DNA of 64,000 nt, taken from positions 248,001 to 312,000 of the IMG/VR virus record IMGVR_UViG_3300037882_003354; one strand, written 5' to 3'. Below, piece after piece: positions 15,403 to 24,374 of the stretch (its first letter is position 1; each line of letters starts with the position of its first letter). Both the position numbers and the translations under genes were made by a program. The notes under the pieces are model-generated. The model was given only the letters and a program-made list of their open reading frames with translations. It had not been told where the DNA came from and did no database searches. This DNA comes from a virus.

Positions 15403-17040
15403 TCATTCGTCCAGGCTGTCTTCAAGACCCCTGAGTTTGTCGTCATCACGATTGGCAAAATCAATCTCATCTTGCGAAGTGTGTTCGAAATCAAACAAGT
15501 TGTTGAATGTGGTTGGCACTGGGCCAGTGGACCATGAACCGGCCAGATCGCACAAGAACGAATCTGCTTGTTCAATCATGTCAAATGCTTCCTGCTTGGT
15601 CTTGGTTTCAAAAAGTTCTGCAACAAACCGATTGAAATACAAAATATTACGTGGAACCCACACGCTGTATTCGTCCATGTTGGACTCTTTGGCGTTCAAC
15701 TTCCTCCAATGACGCCAATCGGGCAATTCGCGAGCGCATTCCATGTCCATGAGATGGTTTGCACGTTGTATTGCGGCAATATGTGAATAGACATTGTGTC
15801 CCATCATGAGTGCATATGCAAAACTATCCCAGGAAGTTCTGTTGGGAATCTTGTCCAGCTTGTTAAGCCGAGGGACAACCTTATAATGTTTTTTATTCAA
15901 GTGATCAAACTTTACCTGATTGTCCTGGTCATCTTTGCCCAGTTCCTTGTCTGTCTTGCGTACACCCAGGTCGTAATAACAGATGTCGCCCATGGTCAAC
16001 CGTCGACCGATTTCGCTTTCGAATGGGAATGGAATGTCGCTTCCTGCAAGTGCCTTGTTGTCAGGGGCTTTTTCCATAATAACACTCCAACGCTTTGCTG
16101 TATGTTGCGAGTTGGTGTAGACGAGTCCATATGCCGTGGCGACAAATGGGGATGCGCAGTCAAAAGAGATGGTAACGTCTTCATTAATGTGTTTCCTGAT
16201 TTGTCGTTGAATAGCAGTTAAGTAGCAGGCCCAATCCATCTGGGCAGTGCCCAGGAAGTGGATCCAGTTTTTGCCCTTGAGCAAACCATCTTCTCTCAGG
16301 GTCATCAAACGCTTGAGTGTGATGTCCATGTCACTCTTGGTACCGCTGCCAAATGCCCAGCCGTCAGCAGCACGATCACCCCATACCGCAGGATCACTAT
16401 ACTCCTTGACTCCGTTGTACCATTTTTCAGTCAGTTCCCAATCATCACCCTGCAAGACATTGAGTAACTTGGTCTTGCCCAGGCGGTTCTTGAGGAAATA
16501 CTCGTTGTTGAATCTGGTCTTTTCCAGACAGTCTTCAAACGTCTTCAATCCAGTCTTGGGACCGTGAGTTTCATCGCAAGCCCAGGTGGGAACGTCCAAC
16601 ATCATGGACCAATCTGCAGTTTCTTCCAACCAATACAAGATGTCATCTCGCATTTTATTGGCAGCCGCACCTTCAAAGTCTCTGAAGTCAAATTTAAGCA
16701 CACCCTTGCCGATCTGGAATCCACCGGAGTCACCCAGGATCAGCGTGTTGTTGCGATCTCGTTGTTGCACCATGGACTCCTGTGTGTAACTCTTCTTGAG
16801 ATCCAGTTGTGCGTGACCTGCCGAATACAGACCGTATTTGTAGGAAAAATATCCTTGTTCAGGATTCAGGAAGTTTAGTCCTTCAACTCCGCGATCAAAG
16901 CCGGCTGGCATGCGTGATGCAGGAACAAAATCTTCCAGGCGTTGTTTTGCTATGTAAGTTCCATAGAAGCCACTGATGGCCGGCAGGAAAATAGCGTAGT
17001 CTTTTTGCGACTCTGTTAGATTGATTGGTGGATTACTCAT
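15403..17040 (-). CDS. dpdA: DpdA: phage DNA 7-deazaguanine transglycosylase
   Basis: 545 residues related to tRNA-guanine transglycosylase. TGT-type motifs are the catalytic-site LGDSGGFQIGKG near residue 103, VLQGDDWE near 194, WAFGSGTKS, and the second aspartate in SFDCASPFVATAYG (about residue 293). DpdA proteins swap guanine in DNA for a 7-deazaguanine (preQ0 or derivative) and protect phage DNA from restriction. QueE and QueD in the same region make precursors; FolE and QueC are not in the window and would come from elsewhere or the host. The C-terminal tail is acidic. It lies directly downstream of the sliding clamp gene. Confidence 0.88.
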   Translation of the reverse strand: MSNPPINLTESQKDYAIFLPAISGFYGTYIAKQRLEDFVPASRMPAGFDRGVEGLNFLNPEQGYFSYKYGLYSAGHAQLDLKKSYTQESMVQQRDRNNTLILGDSGGFQIGKGVLKFDFRDFEGAAANKMRDDILYWLEETADWSMMLDVPTWACDETHGPKTGLKTFEDCLEKTRFNNEYFLKNRLGKTKLLNVLQGDDWELTEKWYNGVKEYSDPAVWGDRAADGWAFGSGTKSDMDITLKRLMTLREDGLLKGKNWIHFLGTAQMDWACYLTAIQRQIRKHINEDVTISFDCASPFVATAYGLVYTNSQHTAKRWSVIMEKAPDNKALAGSDIPFPFESEIGRRLTMGDICYYDLGVRKTDKELGKDDQDNQVKFDHLNKKHYKVVPRLNKLDKIPNRTSWDSFAYALMMGHNVYSHIAAIQRANHLMDMECARELPDWRHWRKLNAKESNMDEYSVWVPRNILYFNRFVAELFETKTKQEAFDMIEQADSFLCDLAGSWSTGPVPTTFNNLFDFEHTSQDEIDFANRDDDKLRGLEDSLDE

Positions 17041-17050
17041 GTTTTATCGA

Positions 17051-17785
17051 TTAAGCCTGTGCTGGGATGATGTACTTGTAGACTGCCAGTCCGCTGTCCA
17101 GTGTAATTTGCATGGCGCCTTCGTTGCTGAAACTCATCTTGGCATTATTGGCATCTGCAATTTTTAGAATGGCCAGAATGCTGGACACTGGCCAAGTCCA
17201 GGTCTTGTTGACCTTGCCAGTGACACCAGTGGCAAATACAAACTCACCACCATGTGAACTCACATCACCGAATGTAAAGATCAACTTGTCGCCATCTGTC
17301 TTGGCCAGGAATGTGGTGTGCTCAGTATTGGCACCAGCCTGGAATTGGAATCGCTGGATGGCAGCAACTGTGGGCTCAACTTCCACATCCCACTTGACGC
17401 CGCGAAACTTCACAGTCTTGAGCTTTTCGTTGATAATGTCCTGGTTCATGAAGCGATAGTCGTTCTTGAAGTCTCCATCTTTATTTTCAAAGTGCAGCCC
17501 CACCGGAATGGTATCGCCATTACGATCAGCCATGGTAACTTCAATCTTGGCATCCTCTTGATATTCCTTGCCGTCCAGCAAATAACGCAGTTTGTCCAAC
17601 TGCGGCATGCCAAACGTGCCAATCATGTCGGGATAGGGATTGGTTGTTTCACTGTACATGATTACCGATCGATCATCGGCCATGGAATCCACCAGCGTCT
17701 TGTCCTCTGTGCCTGTAATTTTTACAATGTTCAAGAACCCCAGTTTATTTGTATGTGCCACGATGTCTTGTAAGATGTCTTTCAT
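17051..17785 (-). CDS. 45: Sliding clamp, T4 gp45-like
   Basis: 244 residues, near T4 gp45 (228). The clamp fold shows as paired beta-sheet domains. Recognisable segments include MYSETTNPYPDMIGTFGMPQLDKLRYLLDG, with a C-terminal SNEGAMQITLDSGLAVYKYIIPA. It tethers the gp43 polymerase to DNA and, in T4, also activates late transcription. gp43 is directly upstream, and the loader ATPase gp44 is at 38698-39627. A strong promoter lies 23 bases upstream. Confidence 0.88.
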   Translation of the reverse strand: MKDILQDIVAHTNKLGFLNIVKITGTEDKTLVDSMADDRSVIMYSETTNPYPDMIGTFGMPQLDKLRYLLDGKEYQEDAKIEVTMADRNGDTIPVGLHFENKDGDFKNDYRFMNQDIINEKLKTVKFRGVKWDVEVEPTVAAIQRFQFQAGANTEHTTFLAKTDGDKLIFTFGDVSSHGGEFVFATGVTGKVNKTWTWPVSSILAILKIADANNAKMSFSNEGAMQITLDSGLAVYKYIIPAQA

Positions 17786-17807
17786 GTTAATTTCCTTTGA
17801 TTAAGTT

Positions 17808-17836
17808 AGTATAGATATTTTTGTTGACCATGTCAA
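17808..17836 (-). promoter_or_regulatory. Sigma70-type promoter for the sliding clamp
   Basis: On the minus strand TTGACA (17836-17831), 17 bases, TATACT (17813-17808). It lies in the 60-base gap between gp43 and gp45, so the clamp can be made independently of the polymerase. AAAGGAAA precedes ATG 17785. Confidence 0.8.
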
Positions 17837-17845
17837 TGTTTAATT

Positions 17846-20515
17846 TCAATCGAATGAGAATAGTTTGCCAAATGTATTTGTTTCTGTGGTACTATTTAGG
17901 TCCCAATCCAAGACACCAATTAAATTGTCGATCTTGTTGTTGATGATCACAGCCTCCATCTCAGCATGATCAAATGGCAGTTCCTGGAACCATTTGGGTA
18001 ATCTCAATTCATCCACAGGATATGCAATGGATGTGTAGCCCAGGGGATTTGCTTTGACCTTGCACACAATGACCTTCATGCCGTCCACGATGTTGGTGCT
18101 GTACTTGTCTCCATTCATGCGCTTGAGCGTGTTCCAATTGATGCTGGCTCTCACATGTCCTGGCATGTTGGCCCGGCCGGCCTTGAGTTCATCGGCCTGG
18201 TACTTGGCGATGTTGTTGGCTCGCTTGGGACTGCCCTTCTCCCAACCAGGACGCGACTTGAACTCAGTGCGGAATTCGCAGATGCGAGCCAGCACTTCCT
18301 TCTCCTGCCCACCATTCAGCACCGTGGTCAGGATCTCCTCCAGGAACTTTTGCATGAACTCAGGTGTATCACTACGCCTGAGATCCAGTCCCATGGCCTT
18401 GATCTTGCCCGGCCGGCCTTCAATATCACTACGCTTGCCATCCTTGTCATAGTACAGCACAGCATAACGCTTCTTGGTAATGAACAGCCCCTTGATGGCC
18501 ACAATTTCACGACCAGCCTTGATGACTTCTCCACGACTCTTGGGACAATGGAATGCATCCAACATCAACTGCGGAAAGGTGCTGTTGACCTCTTGAGCAA
18601 TGGTGTCATACAGTTGCACCACTGTGTCCTTGTCCCAGCGAATTTGACCCTTGTTAATTTCAGTCTTCAACGAACTGTATGCACTAAAGTAGGCACTATC
18701 AGTGTCACCGTAGATGATGGATTTGCCCATGTGATCATATTCTCCAGTGATCACCTCGTTGATCTTGCCGGCCATGTGCCGGGCAATGGCGCGTCCTGTG
18801 AGTGTGGTGCTCTGTCCAATGCGTTTGTCGAAGAACCTACAACCGGAATTTAAGATGGCGCCGTACAGACTGTTCAAGTTAATCTTCTTGACCAGTTGTC
18901 GTTTGTCCCAGTACTCTTCCTCGATCTTGTTCTCGGCCAGTATGGCATCTTTGAGTTTGGCCTGCATTTCTTTTCTCTCGGAATACCAACGCTTGAGCAG
19001 ACCAGGAATGATGCCTTCACGCTCGTATGTGAAGATGGTGCCATTGGCTGACAACATCCAGGGCTTGTTGCTCTCATAGATCAATTCGTAAATTTGAGCA
19101 CCGCTCATGACATCAGTTTCGCCATTTTCCCAGTCCACGATGATGTCATGGCTACGATCCTGACTCATGACATATTCGTACTCGTCACTGCCAAACTTGC
19201 CTTCCCAGGCTCCTGAGAAAGTTGCGCCCTTGGCCATCTTGGCGTCAATGTCTGCCCGGGTATAATCCTGCCGCAGTTGCCCCACGATGGTTTCTGGTCC
19301 CATGTTCAGTGCACGAATCACTGATGGATACAGACTGTTGATGTCCATGCTGCCAATCCAGTCATGCAAGCCCTTCTTGGGATATGCCACGTATGCACCG
19401 GCTGCCTGTGACCCTTCATCGTCGTCCTTCTTGGGACGGCTGGGCACGATCAATCCTCTATGATGTGCTTCGTTGACAATGGCCTGCTCAGTGACTGCCA
19501 CTGCGCCCATGGTGGTTTGCAGCAGCACGGTATTTTCGTGTGCCACAGTATTGGCCAGATCCAGGAATTTAAGTTTCTTGTCCAGTTTGTCCAAGAGTGC
19601 ACAGTCCTGACGATTGTATTCAATAAACTTTTTAAAGTCATTGTTATACAACTGATCCAGGGTGCCTTCATAGACTGTTTTAGTCTCGCCCAGTTCGTAT
19701 TCAGCAATGGCATCCAGTCGATAACTGTGTCGTTCTTCGTAGGTGTACTTGCGGTACAGTTCCAGGCTGTCCAGGTGCACTCGGCCCACTAGATCATAAG
19801 TGCTTGCTGCCTTGCCGTATTTTTCGTATTCTCGCTTCTTGGGGAAATGATTCCACAGACAAAATCTGCGAGTGTCCTCTTTGCTCAGGGCCTTGGTCAC
19901 ACGGTTCACGGTGTAGGGAATATCGAAACCCTCGCTGTTCCAACCACTCAGCACATCGGCATCTTCAATAAGATTCAGAAAGGCATCCAGCATTTCGGCT
20001 TCTGTGTCAAACAGAATGGTATTGGGAAATTCTTTCACCATGTCCCTGGCCTGCTCTATGGTCAAGGTTTTGGGAGGTATTGCCAGGCACACCAGAGTGT
20101 CCATCCATTGCAGATGTACTGCAATGGCAGTGATGGGCATGAATGCATCTTCTGGACTGGCATAGCCGCGTTCAGGATCAAAGTCTACCTCAATGTCGAA
20201 CCAGGCCACGTTGAGTCGGGGACCATCTCGCCCCAGGTAATTCTCTTCCAGGCATCTGAACACTGGATTCATATCGCTCTCATACAAGCGATGATCACTG
20301 TGCACTCGTTGTTCTTTGGTGTGTTCCTTGAAGCTACGTGAAGTCACCTTGCTTAGGTTTTCACCATGTATGCTCTTGTACTTGCCACGAGCATCGGGAT
20401 AATAGAACATGTACTTGGCAGGATAATCTTGATAGATTCTGCCTTTTTTCGGGTCTCGCTCCACGACATGGATGATATCCTTGTCGCGATCCCATACTGA
20501 ATCCACATATGACAT
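17846..20515 (-). CDS. 43: Family B DNA polymerase, T4 gp43-like
   Basis: 889 residues (T4 gp43 is 898). Exonuclease motifs are WFDIEVDFDPERG, VLSGWNSEGFDIPYTVNR and a YNRQDCALLDKLD motif. Polymerase motif A is DINSLYPSVIRALNMGPET, motif B is VKKINLNSLYGAILNSG, and motif C is YGDTDSAYF. All catalytic Asp residues are present. The end (TETNTFGKLFSFD) is a likely clamp-binding peptide, as in gp43 (inference from position). It starts with a strong AAGGAG site. It replicates phage DNA, and if DpdA works, its product is then modified. Confidence 0.97.
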   Translation of the reverse strand: MSYVDSVWDRDKDIIHVVERDPKKGRIYQDYPAKYMFYYPDARGKYKSIHGENLSKVTSRSFKEHTKEQRVHSDHRLYESDMNPVFRCLEENYLGRDGPRLNVAWFDIEVDFDPERGYASPEDAFMPITAIAVHLQWMDTLVCLAIPPKTLTIEQARDMVKEFPNTILFDTEAEMLDAFLNLIEDADVLSGWNSEGFDIPYTVNRVTKALSKEDTRRFCLWNHFPKKREYEKYGKAASTYDLVGRVHLDSLELYRKYTYEERHSYRLDAIAEYELGETKTVYEGTLDQLYNNDFKKFIEYNRQDCALLDKLDKKLKFLDLANTVAHENTVLLQTTMGAVAVTEQAIVNEAHHRGLIVPSRPKKDDDEGSQAAGAYVAYPKKGLHDWIGSMDINSLYPSVIRALNMGPETIVGQLRQDYTRADIDAKMAKGATFSGAWEGKFGSDEYEYVMSQDRSHDIIVDWENGETDVMSGAQIYELIYESNKPWMLSANGTIFTYEREGIIPGLLKRWYSERKEMQAKLKDAILAENKIEEEYWDKRQLVKKINLNSLYGAILNSGCRFFDKRIGQSTTLTGRAIARHMAGKINEVITGEYDHMGKSIIYGDTDSAYFSAYSSLKTEINKGQIRWDKDTVVQLYDTIAQEVNSTFPQLMLDAFHCPKSRGEVIKAGREIVAIKGLFITKKRYAVLYYDKDGKRSDIEGRPGKIKAMGLDLRRSDTPEFMQKFLEEILTTVLNGGQEKEVLARICEFRTEFKSRPGWEKGSPKRANNIAKYQADELKAGRANMPGHVRASINWNTLKRMNGDKYSTNIVDGMKVIVCKVKANPLGYTSIAYPVDELRLPKWFQELPFDHAEMEAVIINNKIDNLIGVLDWDLNSTTETNTFGKLFSFD

Positions 20516-20588
20516 AACTCGTTCTCCTTTTGTGATTTACGGCTCACAAATACCCTGTTGATCACTTATGGCCGATCTTGCCTTGCTC

Positions 20589-20879
20589 TTAATTAATCAG
20601 CATCCTGACTAACCCAACACTGTCAATTGTGACTAACAGCATATAGTTTAACAGCATGCCAAAACTTTGTCTAGTATATGCGGCCCAGGCATACATACTA
20701 CATCCTATGATCCAGATGGGATACAGCATGAGCAAGGGCGGTGTGGGCACAGTGATGGCCATGATGATAGCACATCCGATACTCATGGCCCAGGCCGCCA
20801 GTTCTACCCAAAACCGATAGGGATGTGATCGTCGGTCCAATGCGATCCAGGTCAGAGTGCCCTGGAAAATTTTAATCAT
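20589..20879 (-). CDS. Small membrane protein
   Basis: 96 residues from ATG 20879, overlapping the upstream gene by 8 bases. After a short N-terminal segment with basic residues, three hydrophobic spans are visible (about residues 23-43, 45-65 and 72-92; for example MSIGCAIIMAITVPTPPLLMLYPIWII). It is probably an inner-membrane protein. No holin or known family signature; function unknown. It lies between gp43 and the DsbA-like gene. Confidence 0.6.
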   Translation of the reverse strand: MIKIFQGTLTWIALDRRSHPYRFWVELAAWAMSIGCAIIMAITVPTPPLLMLYPIWIIGCSMYAWAAYTRQSFGMLLNYMLLVTIDSVGLVRMLIN

Positions 20880-21144
20880 CTTTACGGCGATTAGCGTGAC
20901 CGGAAATATCCACGATGGTCTCCAGATCATCAAATTCACGGAACACTTGGTCCCATTGATCCTTCTGTGCAATGCGAATTGCCTTGCGAATCACACTGGG
21001 TTTAACATCCAGTTCTTCTGCCACGGCCATGATGGTTTCTTTCAAACCCTCTGTGAGATCAGCGATCTCCTGCATGACTGTGATGCCCTCGGCAACGATT
21101 TGCTTGATTTTGGCCTGTTCCGGAGCACCGAATGATTTTCCCAT
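20872..21144 (-). CDS. dsbA: DsbA-like dsDNA-binding protein
   Basis: 90 residues, mainly helical and charged. The central stretch LTEGLKETIMAVAEELDVKPSVIRKAIRIAQKDQ resembles T4 DsbA (89 residues), a double-stranded DNA-binding protein that aids late transcription. T4 DsbA has a similar VAEELxxKP...NKAI core. AAGGAG precedes ATG 21144 and a sigma70 promoter lies upstream. Assignment is by core motif and length only. Confidence 0.6.
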   Translation of the reverse strand: MGKSFGAPEQAKIKQIVAEGITVMQEIADLTEGLKETIMAVAEELDVKPSVIRKAIRIAQKDQWDQVFREFDDLETIVDISGHANRRKDD

Positions 21145-21167
21145 GATTTTATATCTCCTTGTAAGCT

Positions 21168-21196
21168 AGTATACAACCTGACAAGGGATAAATCAA
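21168..21196 (-). promoter_or_regulatory. Sigma70-type promoter for the DsbA-like gene
   Basis: On the minus strand TTGATT (21196-21191), 17 bases, TATACT (21173-21168), leading to ATG 21144. The -35 is two mismatches from consensus. It lies in the 50-base gap after the previous gene. Confidence 0.65.
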
Positions 21197-21197
21197 G

Positions 21198-21410
21198 TTA
21201 TTCAATAGTTTTGCCAGCCTTTTTCACCCAATCGTCTGGAATTCGATTATGTTTTTCCACAAAAAGGTCATGCAATTTTTTAGGAGTGATGTTATATTTT
21301 TTAGCGATGGATTTCATCATGTGATCAATGGCATCATATCCCAGCGGATTTTTTAAATCTTTTTCCAGATCCTTGACAGCATCTTCTCTGATCAAATCTA
21401 AAATTTTCAT
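21198..21410 (-). CDS. Small tagged protein, head-internal candidate
   Basis: 70 residues. The N-terminus MKILDLIREDAVKD fits a shared tag (M-x3-[DE]-[LF]-[LIF]-x-E) found on several neighbours and similar to the T4 internal-protein targeting peptide. The remainder is basic and helical (MMKSIAKKYNITPKKLHDLFVEKHNRIPDDWVKKAG). The start overlaps the stop of the 719-residue protein by 4 bases. Function unknown; virion cargo is an inference from the tag. Confidence 0.65.
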   Translation of the reverse strand: MKILDLIREDAVKDLEKDLKNPLGYDAIDHMMKSIAKKYNITPKKLHDLFVEKHNRIPDDWVKKAGKTIE

Positions 21411-23566
21411 TTCTTCTTGCTGGGATTCTTGGCAGCATAACTAGCAGCCACTGCCATTTGACGACGCTTTTCCTTGGTCTTGCCACGGAATTGTGGAGCA
21501 TTGGATTTTTCAAAGTCTTTGATGTATACATCCACTGGCGCATTTGCTGGAATCTTCTCTGCCAGAACATTTTCTAGAGTGGCTTGCAACCTTTGGGCAT
21601 ACGCATCACTAGATTCGTTGGGCACACAATTGTTCACTCGGATGCCGCCCTTGATCTTGGTGCCCTCTTTGTGCTTGCCCTTCCAGCACTTGGCATCAAG
21701 TCGTTGTTTGATTTCCATCATGTTGTTGCCATGTGTTTCACACATGCCACAATCTGGACATGTCATTTCCATCATCAGGTCTTCATTGTGTTTTTTCTTA
21801 CCAGCACAATGTGCCTTTTGACTGAAGCCCTTGGGATGACTGCAATTGATGCTGCCCTTGTACTTTTGACTCCAGGCTTCATTATAGTTGTCGTGTTTGT
21901 CACGAATGGCATCCAACTTCTTTTCACTGGCACCATCACGCCCTGCCTTGGCCAATGATTGCATGCCTTTTTTACCATACTTCTCATAGCCTTTGGCAGC
22001 ACGACTCATTGTACGCTCGCCTTCTGCCACATCTTCTTCCTTGGCAGTCTTTGCTGCGTCTTTCCAGGCCTGGTCCGTGGGTGCTTTGGGGTTGGATGCA
22101 GATCTACTGGTGCCTGCCTGCTTGCGCTTGTTCACATAGTAGTAAAGACCTTTCTTCTCAGCCTCCGCTACACCTTGCTCGCCGATCTTGTCACCAGGAA
22201 CATTACCTTTCATTCGTATGACACTTTTAGCACTGTGACCGGCGGCAATGCGTCGGGCGTCGGCATCATCTTTGGCAACAAACTTCTTTACTTGACCATT
22301 ACGCAGCATCATTTCGTATTTTTGTGTTGATCCTTCTTCCACACCTTCGTCCTTGGCCCGTCCTGACTTCATGTTAGCCAACCAATGCGCCATGCGTTGC
22401 TTCTCACCAGAACTATGCCGGGCTGTGTCGCGCAATGAGCTGACACTGGCCCCGGTGTTGACTCCCGAACGTTTGGCCAGGCCCTTACGACCAGGGTTTT
22501 TGCCATCTTTGAAGTTTTCCGCCATGCCTGTGTCATGTTGCTCACCACTGATGCTTTGCAACACAGAATTTAGATAATCAGCGGCCTTGGTGATCTTGCT
22601 CTGTTGCCAGGCTTGCAATCCCTCACGTTCGCTGTACCGGCGCACCAGGTCCAACAAATTCACGGCATTTTTGGCAATGCTCTGCAACTCACTGCTGGCC
22701 ATCTGAATCTCGTGATCTTCCGACACACCTTCTTTTGGTTCAGGTAAGTCAGGTAAGCCTAATTTTTTAAGAAGTTCAGGATTTACTTTTTTTAGTTTTT
22801 GTAGTTGCGACTGTATTTCTTTTTTACGCTGGGCTATTGCTTCTGGGCTATAGGCGCGCTGTTCTCTACGATCACCGCTGGGAGTACGATTATCCATTTC
22901 GGTAACATCTTTACTTGCGGTCTTTTCGGACAATTTCTTGCCAATTTGTTCCGACCTGATCATTTTGATCAAACCGAGTTGTTCTCTGGCAATTTTATGT
23001 TCAGGATTCTTTTCCAGAGCACGATTCCAGAACTGTATTAAATCAGCCAATTCTTTGTCGCTCTTGCTTCTTAAATTTTGCTCTTGGTTGAAGGGGCTGG
23101 AATTAGAGCCCTCCGCCACATCTTTCTGGCCACGCAGGTCTTTCAACCGGGCCTTCAACTGGTTTAACTCGCCAGCATTACTGTCTGTTCCGGACAGTTT
23201 GCGGTCATACATTATTTGACGGATGCGAGTCTCAATTTGTTTTTCGGTGGTGTACTCATCTGCACTTTCAGCAAAAGGTTTTTTGTGTTTTTCGTTGCCC
23301 TGCTTCTGTGCTCGCTTTTTGTCCACGTGAGCGCCAGCACCTCCTGTGGTGGCATTCTTGGCTACAAAGTTTCTGGGCTTGCTAGTAGGAACCACTTCTT
23401 TTTTATCTGCTTCTTGTGCAATCAGATTGTCACCACGTTTGCGAACACCACCCATGGGGCTACTCACACTGGCAATACTTCCTGAACTGGTACCGCCGCC
23501 GGTTGCACTTTCCAGTGTATACACAGTTTCCGTTTTGTTTTGTTTTTTGCTGAATTCGGTTGTCAT
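21407..23566 (-). CDS. Large modular protein with repeated VAE|G-type sites
   Basis: 719 residues made of short conserved modules joined by low-complexity links. Repeated junctions read DVAEG, GVEEG, GVAEA, DVAEG and GVSED. T4 prohead protease gp21 cuts after Glu in (L/I)xE|(A/G), so these look like processing sites. Modules include a helical one (SSELQSIAKNAVNLLDLVRRY, then AWQQSKITKAADYLNSVL), a Cys/His module (SINCSHPKGFSQKAHCAGKKKH, then CPDCGMC), and a basic end (FEKSNAPQFRGKTKEKRRQM). These modules also appear in marine T4-like phages. A polyprotein of head-internal peptides is a plausible but unproven reading. Confidence 0.7.
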   Translation of the reverse strand: MTTEFSKKQNKTETVYTLESATGGGTSSGSIASVSSPMGGVRKRGDNLIAQEADKKEVVPTSKPRNFVAKNATTGGAGAHVDKKRAQKQGNEKHKKPFAESADEYTTEKQIETRIRQIMYDRKLSGTDSNAGELNQLKARLKDLRGQKDVAEGSNSSPFNQEQNLRSKSDKELADLIQFWNRALEKNPEHKIAREQLGLIKMIRSEQIGKKLSEKTASKDVTEMDNRTPSGDRREQRAYSPEAIAQRKKEIQSQLQKLKKVNPELLKKLGLPDLPEPKEGVSEDHEIQMASSELQSIAKNAVNLLDLVRRYSEREGLQAWQQSKITKAADYLNSVLQSISGEQHDTGMAENFKDGKNPGRKGLAKRSGVNTGASVSSLRDTARHSSGEKQRMAHWLANMKSGRAKDEGVEEGSTQKYEMMLRNGQVKKFVAKDDADARRIAAGHSAKSVIRMKGNVPGDKIGEQGVAEAEKKGLYYYVNKRKQAGTSRSASNPKAPTDQAWKDAAKTAKEEDVAEGERTMSRAAKGYEKYGKKGMQSLAKAGRDGASEKKLDAIRDKHDNYNEAWSQKYKGSINCSHPKGFSQKAHCAGKKKHNEDLMMEMTCPDCGMCETHGNNMMEIKQRLDAKCWKGKHKEGTKIKGGIRVNNCVPNESSDAYAQRLQATLENVLAEKIPANAPVDVYIKDFEKSNAPQFRGKTKEKRRQMAVAASYAAKNPSKKK

Positions 23567-23931
23567 TTTTTATTCATCCAATTGTTTATGGGACTCACAG
23601 TGTTGGTGGTCTTTAGTTCTTCACTGTCCATGTTACCATGATTGATGTCTTCGTAGTCGGCACCCATGGCCTCGGCTGCTTGCTTGAACATTTCTTGTTC
23701 TAGGGGTGTGTATGGATGCACAGTTTTCTTTTTGCCGTACCATGATTTATAATCCATATCCAGTGGATCAGATCCGTTGGCGCACGCCATGGCCAGGCCC
23801 ATTCGGTATGCTGTGTAAGTGCTATCCATACGCTCATGGTCGCCGTAGGTGTTGATGCCCACACTGGACTGTTGTGCTCTTTGGGAAATTTTTCCAACGG
23901 TTTTTTCCACAATGAATTCTTTGGATCTCAT
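23563..23931 (-). CDS. Conserved tagged phage protein
   Basis: 122 residues. The N-terminus MRSKEFIVEK carries the shared tag, with Ile-Val-Glu before a possible cut. The body (SSVGINTYGDHERMDSTYTAYRMGLAMACA, then SWYGKKKTVHPYTPLEQEMFKQA, ending MDSEELKTTNTVSPINNW) is a block I recognise from T4-like cyanophages, without known function. It overlaps the 719-residue gene by 4 bases and precedes the Dps-like gene. Confidence 0.75.
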   Translation of the reverse strand: MRSKEFIVEKTVGKISQRAQQSSVGINTYGDHERMDSTYTAYRMGLAMACANGSDPLDMDYKSWYGKKKTVHPYTPLEQEMFKQAAEAMGADYEDINHGNMDSEELKTTNTVSPINNWMNKK

Positions 23932-23935
23932 GGCA

Positions 23936-24373
23936 TTATACTTTTGAACTGGCTTTTAGGAACCAGGCATGCTTTTTATGTGAGTCCATGCGTTCTGCAA
24001 GAAAATTTGAAAGTCCATGTGCACCAGCAACCTCAGCAGCATCATAATTTTTCTTTAATACTATCTGTATACGCTCGCTGTCTTGCAACAGTTCTTGGAT
24101 CATGTCTTCCTTGCTGGGCACGCGATCTTCATCTTCAATGCGGGTCAACATGCTGAGATTGTGGTAACTGGTGGGCATGTAACCCCCCAGTTTACGTACA
24201 TTTTCTGCATAGGGGTCAATGGCACCGTAAACTTCAGTGTAGATTTCTTCAAACAATTTATGGTATTCGTAAAAGTCTGACCCCTCTATGTTCCAGTGCA
24301 TGGAATGCACCTTGACATAAAAACTAAAAGTGGTGGCAAAACCTATACGAGTCAGTTGAATTAATTTATCCAT
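23936..24373 (-). CDS. dps: Dps/ferritin-like protein
   Basis: 145 residues with the Dps helical layout. The ferroxidase signature is clear: KVHSMHWNIEGSDFYEYHKLFEEIY (residues about 22-46) followed by D-x3-E in AIDPYAENVRKLGG, with a second acidic-aromatic helix downstream. Bacterial Dps forms 12-mers that bind DNA, oxidise iron and protect against peroxide. The N-terminus lacks the long Lys-rich tail of E. coli Dps. It lies inside a block of tagged putative head proteins, so either virion packaging or protection of replicating DNA is possible. No such function has been shown here. Confidence 0.85.
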   Translation of the reverse strand: MDKLIQLTRIGFATTFSFYVKVHSMHWNIEGSDFYEYHKLFEEIYTEVYGAIDPYAENVRKLGGYMPTSYHNLSMLTRIEDEDRVPSKEDMIQELLQDSERIQIVLKKNYDAAEVAGAHGLSNFLAERMDSHKKHAWFLKASSKV

Positions 24374-24374
24374 T

